The notes under the pieces are model-generated. The model saw nothing but the letters and a program-made list of their open reading frames with translations, was not told the origin of the DNA and did not search any database. The position numbers were made by a program, and so were the translations under genes. This document shows, in pieces, positions 31,075 through 39,840 of a stretch of 49,361 nt of DNA. Source of the DNA: an uncultured Stenotrophomonas sp. (GTDB lineage: Bacteria > Pseudomonadota > Gammaproteobacteria > Xanthomonadales > Xanthomonadaceae); the NCBI RefSeq assembly GCF_945952405.1, contig NZ_CAMFIA010000026.1:1-49361 (forward strand), in the 5' to 3' direction. Each line of letters begins with the position of its first letter. The stretch's first letter is position 1.

Positions 31075-32670
31075 ATGGATACCTTCAACCGCAGGCGCTT
31101 CCTGGCACTGGCCGGTCTTTCCGCCGCCGGCGCGTGGATGGGCACGGCGCGAGCACTGGCCGCGCAGAGCGATGCCACCGCGTTGAACCCACGCAATCTG
31201 CTGGCGTCGCCGCGTTTTGCCGATACGCCATTCACCCTCGGCGTGGCTTCGGGTGATCCCTCGGCCGACGGCATGGTGCTGTGGACGCGGCTGGCCACTG
31301 CACCCCTGCTGTTCGGCGGCGGCATGCCGACCCGGCCGATGCGGGTCGAGTGGCAGCTGGCGGCAGACGAGGGAATGCGCAAGGTGCTGCGGCAGGGCTC
31401 GGCGATGGCCCATCCGGAGCTGGGACATGCCGTGCACGTGGAGCTGGAAGGACTGGCACCGGGTCGGCCGTACTGGTACCGCTTCACGGTAGCGGGGCAC
31501 GCCAGCGCGGTGGGCTGCACGCGTACGCTCCCGGCCGCGACCGCGGCGGTGGATCGCGTGCGCTTCGCGGTGGCCGGTTGCCAGCACTACGAAGAGGGCC
31601 ACTACACCGCGTGGCGGCGTATCGCCGAGGAGCCGCTGGACTTCGTCTTCCACTATGGCGACTACATCTACGAAGGCGAGAGCCAGCCGGGCCTGCGCAG
31701 AATGAACGGCCAGCCGTTCACCAACCTGCGCAACCATGTCGGGCCGCAGACCTATACCCTGGACGACTACCGTCGCCGCTATGCGCAGTACAAGAGCGAT
31801 GCCGACCTGCAGGCGGCACATGCCGCAGCACCGTGGTTCGTGACCTTCGATGACCACGAGGTGGACAACAACTGGGCCGGTGCCGAAGACCAGGACGATA
31901 CGCCCAGCGAAGTGTTCCTGCTGCGCCGGGCGCAGGCGTTCCAGGCCTATTACGAGAACATGCCGCTGCGTCGCTCGGCATTCCCGCGCGACGGCCACAT
32001 GCAGATGTACCGGCGCGCGCGCTATGGCACCCTGATGGACCTGCATCTGCTCGATACCCGGCAGTACCGCAGCAAGCAGGTGGACATGGCGCTGCGTGCG
32101 GTGGTGGAATCACCCGCGCGCAGCATCACCGGCACCCAGCAGGAACGCTGGCTGTTCGAAGGCCTGGCCGATGCGACGCCGCGCTGGCACACCATCGCCC
32201 ACCAGGTGGCGCTCGGCAACTACATGCGCGAAAAGGACGGGGTGGTGCAGTCGTCCGAAGACCAGTGGTCCGGCTACCTGGACAGCCGCCGGCGCCTGCT
32301 CGATCACATCCAGACGGTTGGCTTCGGCAATGTGGTGACCACCTGTGGCGATGCCCATCGCCACTACGCCAGCGACCTGGTCCAGGACCATCGTGATTCC
32401 GGTGTGGTCTCCAGCGAGTTCCTCGCCACCTCGATCACCTCCGGTGCCGATGGCCAGGGTGTCGACGCGTATGCCGAGAACCAGCTGCGGCACAGCCCGC
32501 ACCTGAAGGCGACCATCGACAAGCGTGGCTATGTGCTGTGTGACGTGACCCGCGATGCCTGGATCGGTGACATGAAGACGCTGCCGGCCGTGATGCAGCC
32601 GGACGCAGCCGTGCAGAGCTGGAAGCGCTACGCGGTTGAACACGGTCGGCCTGGCCTGCAGGAGGCCTGA
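31075..32670 (+). CDS. phoD: Alkaline phosphatase D family protein (PhoD)
   Basis: A 531-residue phosphomonoesterase/phosphodiesterase of the PhoD family that uses a metal cluster of iron and calcium. The N terminus carries a Tat signal, NRRRFLALAG, with an Ala-rich h-region ending ARALA. Catalytic motifs include VAGCQHYEEGHYTAWR, HYGDYIYEGE, the metal-binding FDDHEVDNNW and TTCGDAHRHYASDL. GAGGAG precedes the start. It lies nine bases after the TonB transducer, so the pair is almost certainly one transcript. Folded export through Tat fits a metal enzyme. Its stop is followed by a perfect SMAG palindrome shared with the convergent phospholipase C gene. Confidence 0.93.
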   Translation: MDTFNRRRFLALAGLSAAGAWMGTARALAAQSDATALNPRNLLASPRFADTPFTLGVASGDPSADGMVLWTRLATAPLLFGGGMPTRPMRVEWQLAADEGMRKVLRQGSAMAHPELGHAVHVELEGLAPGRPYWYRFTVAGHASAVGCTRTLPAATAAVDRVRFAVAGCQHYEEGHYTAWRRIAEEPLDFVFHYGDYIYEGESQPGLRRMNGQPFTNLRNHVGPQTYTLDDYRRRYAQYKSDADLQAAHAAAPWFVTFDDHEVDNNWAGAEDQDDTPSEVFLLRRAQAFQAYYENMPLRRSAFPRDGHMQMYRRARYGTLMDLHLLDTRQYRSKQVDMALRAVVESPARSITGTQQERWLFEGLADATPRWHTIAHQVALGNYMREKDGVVQSSEDQWSGYLDSRRRLLDHIQTVGFGNVVTTCGDAHRHYASDLVQDHRDSGVVSSEFLATSITSGADGQGVDAYAENQLRHSPHLKATIDKRGYVLCDVTRDAWIGDMKTLPAVMQPDAAVQSWKRYAVEHGRPGLQEA

Positions 32671-32684
32671 ACCGGCCACGCCTC

Positions 32685-32717
32685 CCTGTAGAGCCGAGCC
32701 AGGCTCGGCTCTACAGG
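32685..32717. terminator. Perfect SMAG palindrome between phoD and phospholipase C
   Basis: CCTGTAGAGCCGAGCC at 32685-32700 and its exact complement at 32702-32717 surround a single A. It is the most symmetrical GTAG element in the window and fills the gap between two convergent genes, so it may end both transcripts. Confidence 0.75.
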
Positions 32718-32723
32718 CGGGGG

Positions 32724-34844
32724 TCAATCGTGCTCGAACCGTAGCGGTCCGCTGCCCATCGCCGGGTCGCTGGTGCCGGTGCGCCCGTCTTCGGCACGCC
32801 CGGCCAGGCGCAGCGTGCTTTCACCCGCGCTGACGTGCAGGTCATACCAGCCGGCGGTGGGGGCCGCATCCCATGCCAGCGTGGTTTCGGCATGGGCCGG
32901 CAGCGCAAGGGTCTGCTCGGGCATGTGCCCGGCATAGGCTGCGGCATGGATGTGCAGCGATTGTGCGCGGTCGCCAGGATTGCGCAGGCGCAACCGCAGC
33001 TGTCCATCCGCATGTTCGACCGTTGCCTGCACGGTGGGCGCGCTGGCGGCGCCCTGGAAGTGGCGGTGGAAGCCGTTGGGTCCGAGCAGCCACAGGTCAT
33101 AGCGGCCCTGGGCATCCAGTGGCCAGCGCGCCTGCAGCGGCGTGCCCGGAATCAGCGTGTAGCGGCGTGGCACGGCCCCCAGCCGCAGCCGGTCGTAGAC
33201 ATGCAGCACCGCCGCCGCGCCGTCGCACGACAAGGTCAGGTCCAGGCCTGATTCATCGATGGCGGCGATCGCGGCCTGTGGCCGGTAGGGCAGGGCGCGC
33301 GCCGGGCGGACGCCGGGTTCCTGCTGGGCGGGGTGCAACCCTTCCGGCAGCGCCGGTACGGTGCGCCCCGGCAGGGCCGCGGCACGTGCCGCCACCGCGC
33401 TGATGTCGGGCAGGCCGCGCACGAACGGGCGGGTATCGCGCTGGGCGAAATCGAACGCGTTGCTCAGGTCGCCGCAGATCGCACGGCGCCACGGGGAAAT
33501 GTCTGGTGCGGCGACGCCGAAGCGGCGTTCGATCAGGCGCAGTACCGAGGTATGGTCGTATACCTGCGAATCGACCCAGCCGCCCCGGCTCCAGGGGGAG
33601 ATCACGTACAGCGGCACGCGCGGGCCGAGTCCGTAGGGGCGGCCGCGAAGCTCGGCGGCGTCATGCTTCTCGTCACCCGGTGCAGGATGGTGATGGTATT
33701 CCCCTGCGGTACTGACCGACGATGCACCTGCCCAGCCACCGGGCACGGCCGAAGGCGGCGCCGGCGGTGGCATGTGGTCGAAGAAGCCGTCGTTCTCGTC
33801 GAACATCAGCAGCAGGGCGGTGCGGCTCCAGACGTCCGGATCGGCGGTCAATGCATCCAGCACCCTGGCGGTGTATGCAGCGCCCTGGGCCGGGCTGGAC
33901 GGGCCGGGATGCTCGCTGCCGGCTGCGTCGGCGATGATGAAGCTGACCTGCGGCAGGTGCCCGCCAAGCACGTCCTGGCGCAGCTGTGCCAGGCCCCGCG
34001 TGCTGATCCCGCGTGCGCGCAGCTGCGGGTCATGCCCTGGTGCGGCGCGATAGGCCTGGCGGAACGCTTCGAAGCCGGCGAGCGGATTGTCGGTGAAGTT
34101 GTCGGCCATGTCCTGGTAGATCTGCCAGGACACCCCTGCCTTCTGCAGCCGTTCGACGTAGCTGGTCCAGCGATACGATGCCGGATGCCCGCCATGCTCG
34201 GGGAAGTTGTCGTGCGAGTTGGCGATCACCGGTCCACCCGCGCGCGCGGCTGCATCGTTGTGGCCGGTCCACAGGAACACCCGGTTCGGGTTGGTACCGG
34301 CCTGCATCGCGCAGTGGTAGGCGTCACAGATCGTGAAGGCGTCCGCGAGGGCGAACTGGAAAGGCAGGTCGCTGCGCTGGAAGTAGCCCATCGAGTGGTT
34401 CTGCTTGGCCTTCGGCCACTGCCCCATGCGCCCGTGGTCCCAGGCACGCTGGGCATCGGGCCAGGTGTGCGGAGTGCCTTCCACCCGCATGTAGCCGAAA
34501 TGCGCGGCGGTATCCAGCGGGAACGGCGCGATCGCGCGCTGGCCGCTGGCGTCGGGTTGCAGCCACAGGCTGCGCGTGCGGCCGCCGGGTTGCAGCGCCG
34601 ACGCCGGCGCGACGAAACGATCGCCGAAGCCCCGTACACCCGGCAGCGTGCCGAAGTAGTGGTCGAACGAGCGGTTCTCCTGCATGAACACCACGATGTG
34701 CTGCAGGTCTTCGAGGCTGCGCGTCTGCGCGGCGGGGGCGATCGCCGCGGCCCGGGCGATGCTGGGCAGCAGCGGGGAAAGGCCGGCGGCAACGCCGGCC
34801 TGCAACAACCGGCGTCGGCCGATATCGGTCACGGGCTCACTCAC
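32724..34844 (-). CDS. Phosphocholine-specific phospholipase C, Tat-exported
   Basis: A 706-residue non-metallo phospholipase C of the PlcN/PlcH type that releases phosphorylated head groups from phospholipids. The Tat signal is DIGRRRLLQAG with an Ala-rich tail. The phosphoesterase domain begins with the hallmark FMQENRSFDHYFG (about 52-64), then GHNDAAARAGGPV and MFDENDGFFDHM (about 340-351). The C-terminal third carries two beta-rich DUF756 repeats. The start is GTG, overlapping the stop of the upstream receptor by four bases (GTGA), so its translation is coupled to that receptor. Whether it cleaves sphingomyelin as PlcH does cannot be told. Confidence 0.93.
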   Translation of the reverse strand: MSEPVTDIGRRRLLQAGVAAGLSPLLPSIARAAAIAPAAQTRSLEDLQHIVVFMQENRSFDHYFGTLPGVRGFGDRFVAPASALQPGGRTRSLWLQPDASGQRAIAPFPLDTAAHFGYMRVEGTPHTWPDAQRAWDHGRMGQWPKAKQNHSMGYFQRSDLPFQFALADAFTICDAYHCAMQAGTNPNRVFLWTGHNDAAARAGGPVIANSHDNFPEHGGHPASYRWTSYVERLQKAGVSWQIYQDMADNFTDNPLAGFEAFRQAYRAAPGHDPQLRARGISTRGLAQLRQDVLGGHLPQVSFIIADAAGSEHPGPSSPAQGAAYTARVLDALTADPDVWSRTALLLMFDENDGFFDHMPPPAPPSAVPGGWAGASSVSTAGEYHHHPAPGDEKHDAAELRGRPYGLGPRVPLYVISPWSRGGWVDSQVYDHTSVLRLIERRFGVAAPDISPWRRAICGDLSNAFDFAQRDTRPFVRGLPDISAVAARAAALPGRTVPALPEGLHPAQQEPGVRPARALPYRPQAAIAAIDESGLDLTLSCDGAAAVLHVYDRLRLGAVPRRYTLIPGTPLQARWPLDAQGRYDLWLLGPNGFHRHFQGAASAPTVQATVEHADGQLRLRLRNPGDRAQSLHIHAAAYAGHMPEQTLALPAHAETTLAWDAAPTAGWYDLHVSAGESTLRLAGRAEDGRTGTSDPAMGSGPLRFEHD

Positions 34845-37219
34845 AGGTCCACACGGAAGGAGATGCCGACGGTGCGCGGGGCGCCGATGAAGGCGTTGTC
34901 GCGGCCGTCCACCCCTGCAAGATACCGCTTGTCGGTGAGGTTGCTCACCACCAGGTTGGCACCCATACCCTTCAGCCGCGGCGAAAGTCCCTGCAGGTCG
35001 AAGCCGATGTTGGCATTGAACACGGTGGCCGAGGGCAGCTTGTTGACGTTGGCGGCATCGAGATAGCGCGTGCCCAGGTAGCGGCCGGACAGGCCGAAGT
35101 TCCAGTTCGCGCCCTGCCAGTCGGCCGACAGCACCAGGGTCTGCTCGGGTTGGCCGATCACCTTGGCACCGTCGACGATGCCCAGCTGGGTATCGCGGGC
35201 GGCATTGCCGCTGCCCAGGTACTTGGAGCGGTTGTAGGTGTAGGCCGCGTTGAGGCGCCAGCCGTTGTCCCAGCCGTAGCCGAAGGCCGCTTCGAGGCCA
35301 TTGCTCTCGACGCCGCCGAAGTTCTCGTAGACGCCGTCGGTCTCACCCAGGTAGTCGATGCCGCTGACGAAGCCGGCCGGCAGGTAGACGATGCGGTTGT
35401 CGAACTTGATGTTGTACAGGGTGACCGAAGCGGTCAGCGGCCAGCGGCTGATGCGCATGCCCACTTCGATGTTGTCGGCCGTCTCCGGCTCGACATTGCG
35501 GAAGCGCTGCGGGTCGGTCTCGCCGAGCACGCCGGAGGGAATGGCGGCGAAGTTCTGCGAGAAGCCGGCGAACAGCTCCATGCCCTCCACGCCCGGTGCC
35601 CAGGTGAAGCCGGTGGACAGCAGCGGATCGGACTTGGAATCGGACTTCACATGCTCGCTGGCGCCGATCACGCGGCGGCGCGACTGGTCGACGAAGAACT
35701 GCTTCACGCCCAGGCGGGCGCTGAACGGCCCGAAGCGGGCCACGTCCTCGACGTAGTACATCTGTTCGTCGACCTTGTACTTGTCCTCGAACTGCACCCA
35801 GTACGGCTGGTGGTCGAAGCCGATGTCCTGGCCGACGTTGAGCAGGCGATGCCAGTCACGCCGCGCCGAACGGTCCAGCTTCTCCACCCACAGCCCGCCA
35901 CGGATGGTGTTGTCGACCGCACCGAAGGCCTGCCGCCACTCGATGTCGGCGGTGACGCCCTTGCGGTTGTTGTCGTAGTGGGTATGGCGGTAGGACTGCG
36001 CGCCCAGCACCTTGCCGGCATAGCAGTTCGGATCGTACTCGGCACTGAAGCCCAGCCGCGGCGTGCAGCTGGCCAGGCGCTGTGCGGCGCTGCCATCGGG
36101 GTTCACGAAGAAGATCTGGCCGCGGTTGCTGCCGCCATACACGGTGCTGCCACCGAGGTATTCCGACTCGGGGCGGCCCGCACCGTCATCGCTGACCTGC
36201 GCCAGGTACGGCGGCAGCCAGTCGCCGCGGCCTTCCATGCGGTGCCCGTAGGCCGCGACCGAGGCCTTGAAGCCATTGCCGCCGTCAAAGGCCGCGCGCA
36301 GGTAGCCGAAGGTGTTCTCGCGCAGCGCACGTGAACCGGAACGGTAGTTCTGGTCCAGGTAGGGGATGCCGGTGAGGGTGCCGACCAGGTTGTCGCGGTC
36401 CGGATTGGTGGCGAAGCCCTTCGGCGAAACGCTGGTGTATTCCGGCTCGTCGGCATCGTTGTAGGACAGGTAGCCGGTCAGCGTCCAGCGGTCCAGTTCG
36501 GTGATGAACTTGCCGGCGATGTGGTCGTTGCTGGTGTGGCCGCTGCCGTCGATCCAGTCGTGCACGCGTGCCGAGGAGGCACTGACCCAGGCGCGGGTGT
36601 GGCCGCCGAGCATGCCGGTGTCGTAGCGCACATAGTACTTGCGTGCCTCGTTGTCGCCGGCACCGACCACGAAGCGCAGGCGGCTGTCCTGCAGCGGATC
36701 GCTGGTGAGGAAGTTGAGCGTGCCACCGAGGGCTTCGTTCGAGCGCGACGAGATATCGGCGGTGCCCTGGCTGACTTCCACCGTCTCCAGGTCCAGGGTG
36801 TCGATGTAGCGGTTGGCCAGCGAGCCGCCGCCGTAGCCGGAGCCACCATTGGGCAGGCCGTCGATGGTGGTGCCGATCTGCTGGGTATCGCGGTTGGTGA
36901 CGAAGCCACGCATGCTGATCTGCGTGCCCCAGACCGAAGAACCGGTGGCATCAGCCTCGCTGACCACCACGCCCGGCACTTCATTGAGCGCATCGTTGAC
37001 GCTGCTCATCACGGTCTGCCGGTTCAGCGTTTCCGCGCGCACCGAGGTCTTGGCGTAGCTGGTGGCCTGGCCGATCACCTGCACCTGGTCGAGGGTGCGC
37101 GCTTCACTGCCGCGCGTTTCCGCGGTATCGCCCTGCGGTGCTTCAGCCAGGGCGTCCAGTGCGGGGGCGATCAGCAGGGCAAGCAGCGAGACACGGGGAA
37201 AGCGCGCAGTCGTTCGCAT
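34841..37219 (-). CDS. TonB-dependent receptor linked to phospholipase C
   Basis: A 792-residue outer-membrane receptor with a short signal peptide ending ALAEA (about 28). The TonB-box region is LDQVQVIGQA; the plug carries VNDALNEVPGVVVSEADATG and QISMRGFVTNRDTQQIGTT, followed by GGSGYGGGSLANRYIDTLDL. The barrel ends VGISFRVDL. No STN domain is present. It is the first gene of a two-gene minus-strand operon whose second gene is the phospholipase C, with overlapping stop and start. Uptake of a product released by that enzyme, such as phosphocholine, is a plausible inference. AAGG precedes the ATG. Confidence 0.9.
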   Translation of the reverse strand: MRTTARFPRVSLLALLIAPALDALAEAPQGDTAETRGSEARTLDQVQVIGQATSYAKTSVRAETLNRQTVMSSVNDALNEVPGVVVSEADATGSSVWGTQISMRGFVTNRDTQQIGTTIDGLPNGGSGYGGGSLANRYIDTLDLETVEVSQGTADISSRSNEALGGTLNFLTSDPLQDSRLRFVVGAGDNEARKYYVRYDTGMLGGHTRAWVSASSARVHDWIDGSGHTSNDHIAGKFITELDRWTLTGYLSYNDADEPEYTSVSPKGFATNPDRDNLVGTLTGIPYLDQNYRSGSRALRENTFGYLRAAFDGGNGFKASVAAYGHRMEGRGDWLPPYLAQVSDDGAGRPESEYLGGSTVYGGSNRGQIFFVNPDGSAAQRLASCTPRLGFSAEYDPNCYAGKVLGAQSYRHTHYDNNRKGVTADIEWRQAFGAVDNTIRGGLWVEKLDRSARRDWHRLLNVGQDIGFDHQPYWVQFEDKYKVDEQMYYVEDVARFGPFSARLGVKQFFVDQSRRRVIGASEHVKSDSKSDPLLSTGFTWAPGVEGMELFAGFSQNFAAIPSGVLGETDPQRFRNVEPETADNIEVGMRISRWPLTASVTLYNIKFDNRIVYLPAGFVSGIDYLGETDGVYENFGGVESNGLEAAFGYGWDNGWRLNAAYTYNRSKYLGSGNAARDTQLGIVDGAKVIGQPEQTLVLSADWQGANWNFGLSGRYLGTRYLDAANVNKLPSATVFNANIGFDLQGLSPRLKGMGANLVVSNLTDKRYLAGVDGRDNAFIGAPRTVGISFRVDL

Positions 37220-37368
37220 CGAAACCGGACCTTCAGAGGAGGAAGCCCCGGAGTGTCGGCAGCGCCAATGACATGGGCATGACGTGGCGGCGCACGAACG
37301 ATGGCACTGTGGGGGCGGTCACGACCTTCGGGTATGCTCGGCGCTTCAATGGACCTGAGGCGGTAGCG

Positions 37369-38901
37369 ATGCAGAAGCGATCAAGGATCTGGCTGGGGGG
37401 CGCGGCACTGGTGCTGCTGGCAGGTTGCAACCGGGCACCCACGGGCGAGCAGGCCGTCGTGCCGGCGGCGCCTTCTGTTGCAGGCGAAGACGCCGCACCG
37501 GCGGCTGCAGCGTCCGCTTCTTCCGCAGCGGCCGACGGCGCTGCAGTGACCGACCGCGATGGCAAGGCGGTGCCGTTGGTGCCGTTCGACACCAGCAGCG
37601 TGCCGCTGAGCGATACCGCATTGGGTGCGCTGCCGTTCTTCAGCCTGCCACAGGGCTATGCAGCGCAGAACGCACCGAACGCGCGGGCATGGGCACGCTT
37701 CCCGTTCCGGATGGGGGAGGGCGTGCATTGGGTGGAAGGCCCAAGCTGGTCGGCACGTATCGTGACCGACAGCAAGACCGCGCCCGACAAGGCCTTTTCC
37801 GCGCTGGAAGTACAGCGCAACTTCGATGGCGTGATCACTGCCGCCGGTGGCCGCAAGGTGTTCGAAGGCAAGCTGCTGCGTGACATCTACTATGGCCCGC
37901 AGCTGGAAGGCGAGATCGGCGGGGGCTTCATCGATGCGGTGAACGGCGAACAGGAGGCGCCGACCACGGTCTACGTGCTGCGCCAGGCCAATCGCAGCGT
38001 GTGGGTGCAGCTGGCGGTGGACAGCAACGGTGCCGGCCTGGTGGTGGTGGATGAAGTGCCGTTCAAGGCCAGTGCGCAGTGGTCGGACAGCTTCCCGCAC
38101 CTGTCACTGCCGGCCGGCTATCGCGACCGCAACAAGGCCCAGCAGCGTGACTTCGACGCCTTCCCGTTCTGGACCGGCGACCATTTCGAGCAGGTCGAAG
38201 GCCGTACCTTCGCGGTCGACTTCGACAAGGGCGAGCGCGAGTACTCGATGCACGAAGTGCGTCGCAACCTGGCGGCGATGATGGCCCAGGTCAACGCCAC
38301 CCAGGTGTTCGAGGGGCGCATCCCGCGCGAGGCGGCCGAGGGCGTGCCGAAGCAGGTGCAGTCGACCTACGGCGACGCAGCCAGCTACAACTGGAACACC
38401 TACGACGCCGTGGTCTATCGCGTGGACCTGGCCGATGGCCGCCAGGTGTGGGTGCATGCCCGGCTGGAGTATCTGAGCGCGGGCTGGGTGGTGGCCGAGC
38501 GCAAGGGCTTCACCCAGACCGCGACGCTGCTGCCGGCTGACACGCTGAAGAAGAAGCTCGACAGTGATGGTCGGGTGGCGATCCAGGTCAATTTCGCCAC
38601 CGACAAGGCGGAGATCCTGCCGAGCTCTGATCCGCAGCTGCTGCAGGTGCTGGAGCTGCTGCGTGCGGACCCATCGCTGAAGCTGTCGATCGAGGGGCAC
38701 ACCGACAACAGTGGTGCCGCCGCGCACAACCGCAGCCTGTCGGAGGATCGCGCCAGGTCGGTGCTGGCGGTGCTGACCGCGCGGGGCATCGCTGCCGAAC
38801 GCTTGCAGGCGGCCGGCTTCGGCGCTGGCACGCCGGTGGCCGACAACGGCAGTGAGGAAGGCCGGGCACGCAACCGCCGGGTCGAACTGGTCAAGCGCTG
38901 A
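37369..38901 (+). CDS. OmpA-type lipoprotein with duplicated novel domain
   Basis: A 510-residue lipoprotein with a lipobox (LVLLAGC, Cys near 20). The middle holds two similar blocks of about 145 residues (about 88-230 and 242-386). Each starts SLP-GY, continues with FPF and a WVEG or QVEG motif, then EVQRNFDG or EVRRNLAA, VFEGK or VFEGR, and a closing VWVQ or VWVH strand. The C terminus (about 400-510) is an OmpA peptidoglycan-binding domain (VNFATDKAEIL, GHTDNSGAAAHNRSLSEDRA). It should tie the outer membrane to the wall. The start at 37369 follows the lipoprotein signal logic; earlier in-frame codons are non-conserved. The function of the repeated block is unknown. Confidence 0.85.
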   Translation: MQKRSRIWLGGAALVLLAGCNRAPTGEQAVVPAAPSVAGEDAAPAAAASASSAAADGAAVTDRDGKAVPLVPFDTSSVPLSDTALGALPFFSLPQGYAAQNAPNARAWARFPFRMGEGVHWVEGPSWSARIVTDSKTAPDKAFSALEVQRNFDGVITAAGGRKVFEGKLLRDIYYGPQLEGEIGGGFIDAVNGEQEAPTTVYVLRQANRSVWVQLAVDSNGAGLVVVDEVPFKASAQWSDSFPHLSLPAGYRDRNKAQQRDFDAFPFWTGDHFEQVEGRTFAVDFDKGEREYSMHEVRRNLAAMMAQVNATQVFEGRIPREAAEGVPKQVQSTYGDAASYNWNTYDAVVYRVDLADGRQVWVHARLEYLSAGWVVAERKGFTQTATLLPADTLKKKLDSDGRVAIQVNFATDKAEILPSSDPQLLQVLELLRADPSLKLSIEGHTDNSGAAAHNRSLSEDRARSVLAVLTARGIAAERLQAAGFGAGTPVADNGSEEGRARNRRVELVKR

Positions 38902-38913
38902 GCAGGCGCTTCC

Positions 38914-39840
38914 TCAGTACCGCGCGTCCTTGGGTTTCGGGTCGCGCGGCCAGTCCTTGCCCTTGTTGGCGAAGTCCGGCCGCGGCTGGTTGATGAAGTA
39001 GCCGGCGATGTCCACCGCATCCTGGTCGGGCATCACCTGCTGCCCCAGCGGTGGCTCACGGGTCACCGCCGGCGGCATGTTGTGCTTGATGAAGCCGGCG
39101 GCCTTGTACAGGCGTGCCATGCCGGCACCGATGTTGAAGCTGTGGTCGCCCCACAACGGCGGGAACGCGATGTCGCCACTGGCATCGCGGCGGCCTTCGC
39201 CGTTGTCGCCATGGCAGGCGGCGCACTGCACGGCGTACAGTGCCTGGCCGCGGATCGGGTCCGGCGTCAGCGTGCTGTCGATCGGCCCTTCGCTGGGCGC
39301 GGCAACGCGTGCACCCTCCGGCACCGGACGGTTCAGCCACGCCATGTAGTCGAGCATCGCGCGCATCTGCTGCGAGTCCTTCGGCAGCGGCTTGCCGTTC
39401 ATCGAGCGCTGCAGGCAGCCGTTGATGCGCTCGGCCAGCCCGATCACCTTGCCCGGCCGCGGCATGTAGCGCGGATAGGCACCGCCACCGGTGTTGAAGT
39501 AGTGGTTGCCGAACGGCCGCTTGCCTTCGGCCATATGGCACGAGTTGCAGTTCAGATCGTTGCCGACATTGTCCGGCAGCAGCCGCGCGGTCTCGTTGAG
39601 GATGCGGCGGCCGAGCATCACCGATTCGGCATTGCCCAGCCCGGCGATCTCCTCTGCGCTGGGAGCGTGGTACTGGCCGACCACCGTGCCCTTCGCATCG
39701 AGGATGTCGAGCGTGCTGGCGACGGCGGCGTCCAGGTCCGGGTAGAGATGGCGATAGGCGAGGGTACCCACCGTGGCCAGCAGCGCGGCGGCGATGGCAG
39801 CGCCGAGCAGCAGGCGGGAACGTCTGCGTGAACGCTTCAT
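38914..39840 (-). CDS. Dihaem cytochrome c, TsdA-like (probable thiosulfate dehydrogenase)
   Basis: A 308-residue periplasmic dihaem cytochrome with one N-terminal membrane anchor or uncleaved signal (about 10-28). Haem sites are CNSCH at 98-102 and CAACH at 206-210. Between them lies LAERINGCLQRSMNGKPLP, the TsdA signature whose cysteine (C142, 40 residues after H102) is the axial ligand of haem 1 in known thiosulfate dehydrogenases. IKHNMP near 252-257 supplies a likely ligand for haem 2. TsdA couples thiosulfate to tetrathionate. The stop of the upstream trihaem gene overlaps its start (ATGA). The activity is inferred from motifs. Confidence 0.8.
   Translation of the reverse strand: MKRSRRRSRLLLGAAIAAALLATVGTLAYRHLYPDLDAAVASTLDILDAKGTVVGQYHAPSAEEIAGLGNAESVMLGRRILNETARLLPDNVGNDLNCNSCHMAEGKRPFGNHYFNTGGGAYPRYMPRPGKVIGLAERINGCLQRSMNGKPLPKDSQQMRAMLDYMAWLNRPVPEGARVAAPSEGPIDSTLTPDPIRGQALYAVQCAACHGDNGEGRRDASGDIAFPPLWGDHSFNIGAGMARLYKAAGFIKHNMPPAVTREPPLGQQVMPDQDAVDIAGYFINQPRPDFANKGKDWPRDPKPKDARY

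Noticed and set aside
28063..32046. A 1327-codon open frame antisense to the STN receptor and phoD
   Set aside because: It mirrors two clearly functional genes in a high-GC sequence with few stop codons and has low-complexity composition and no motifs.
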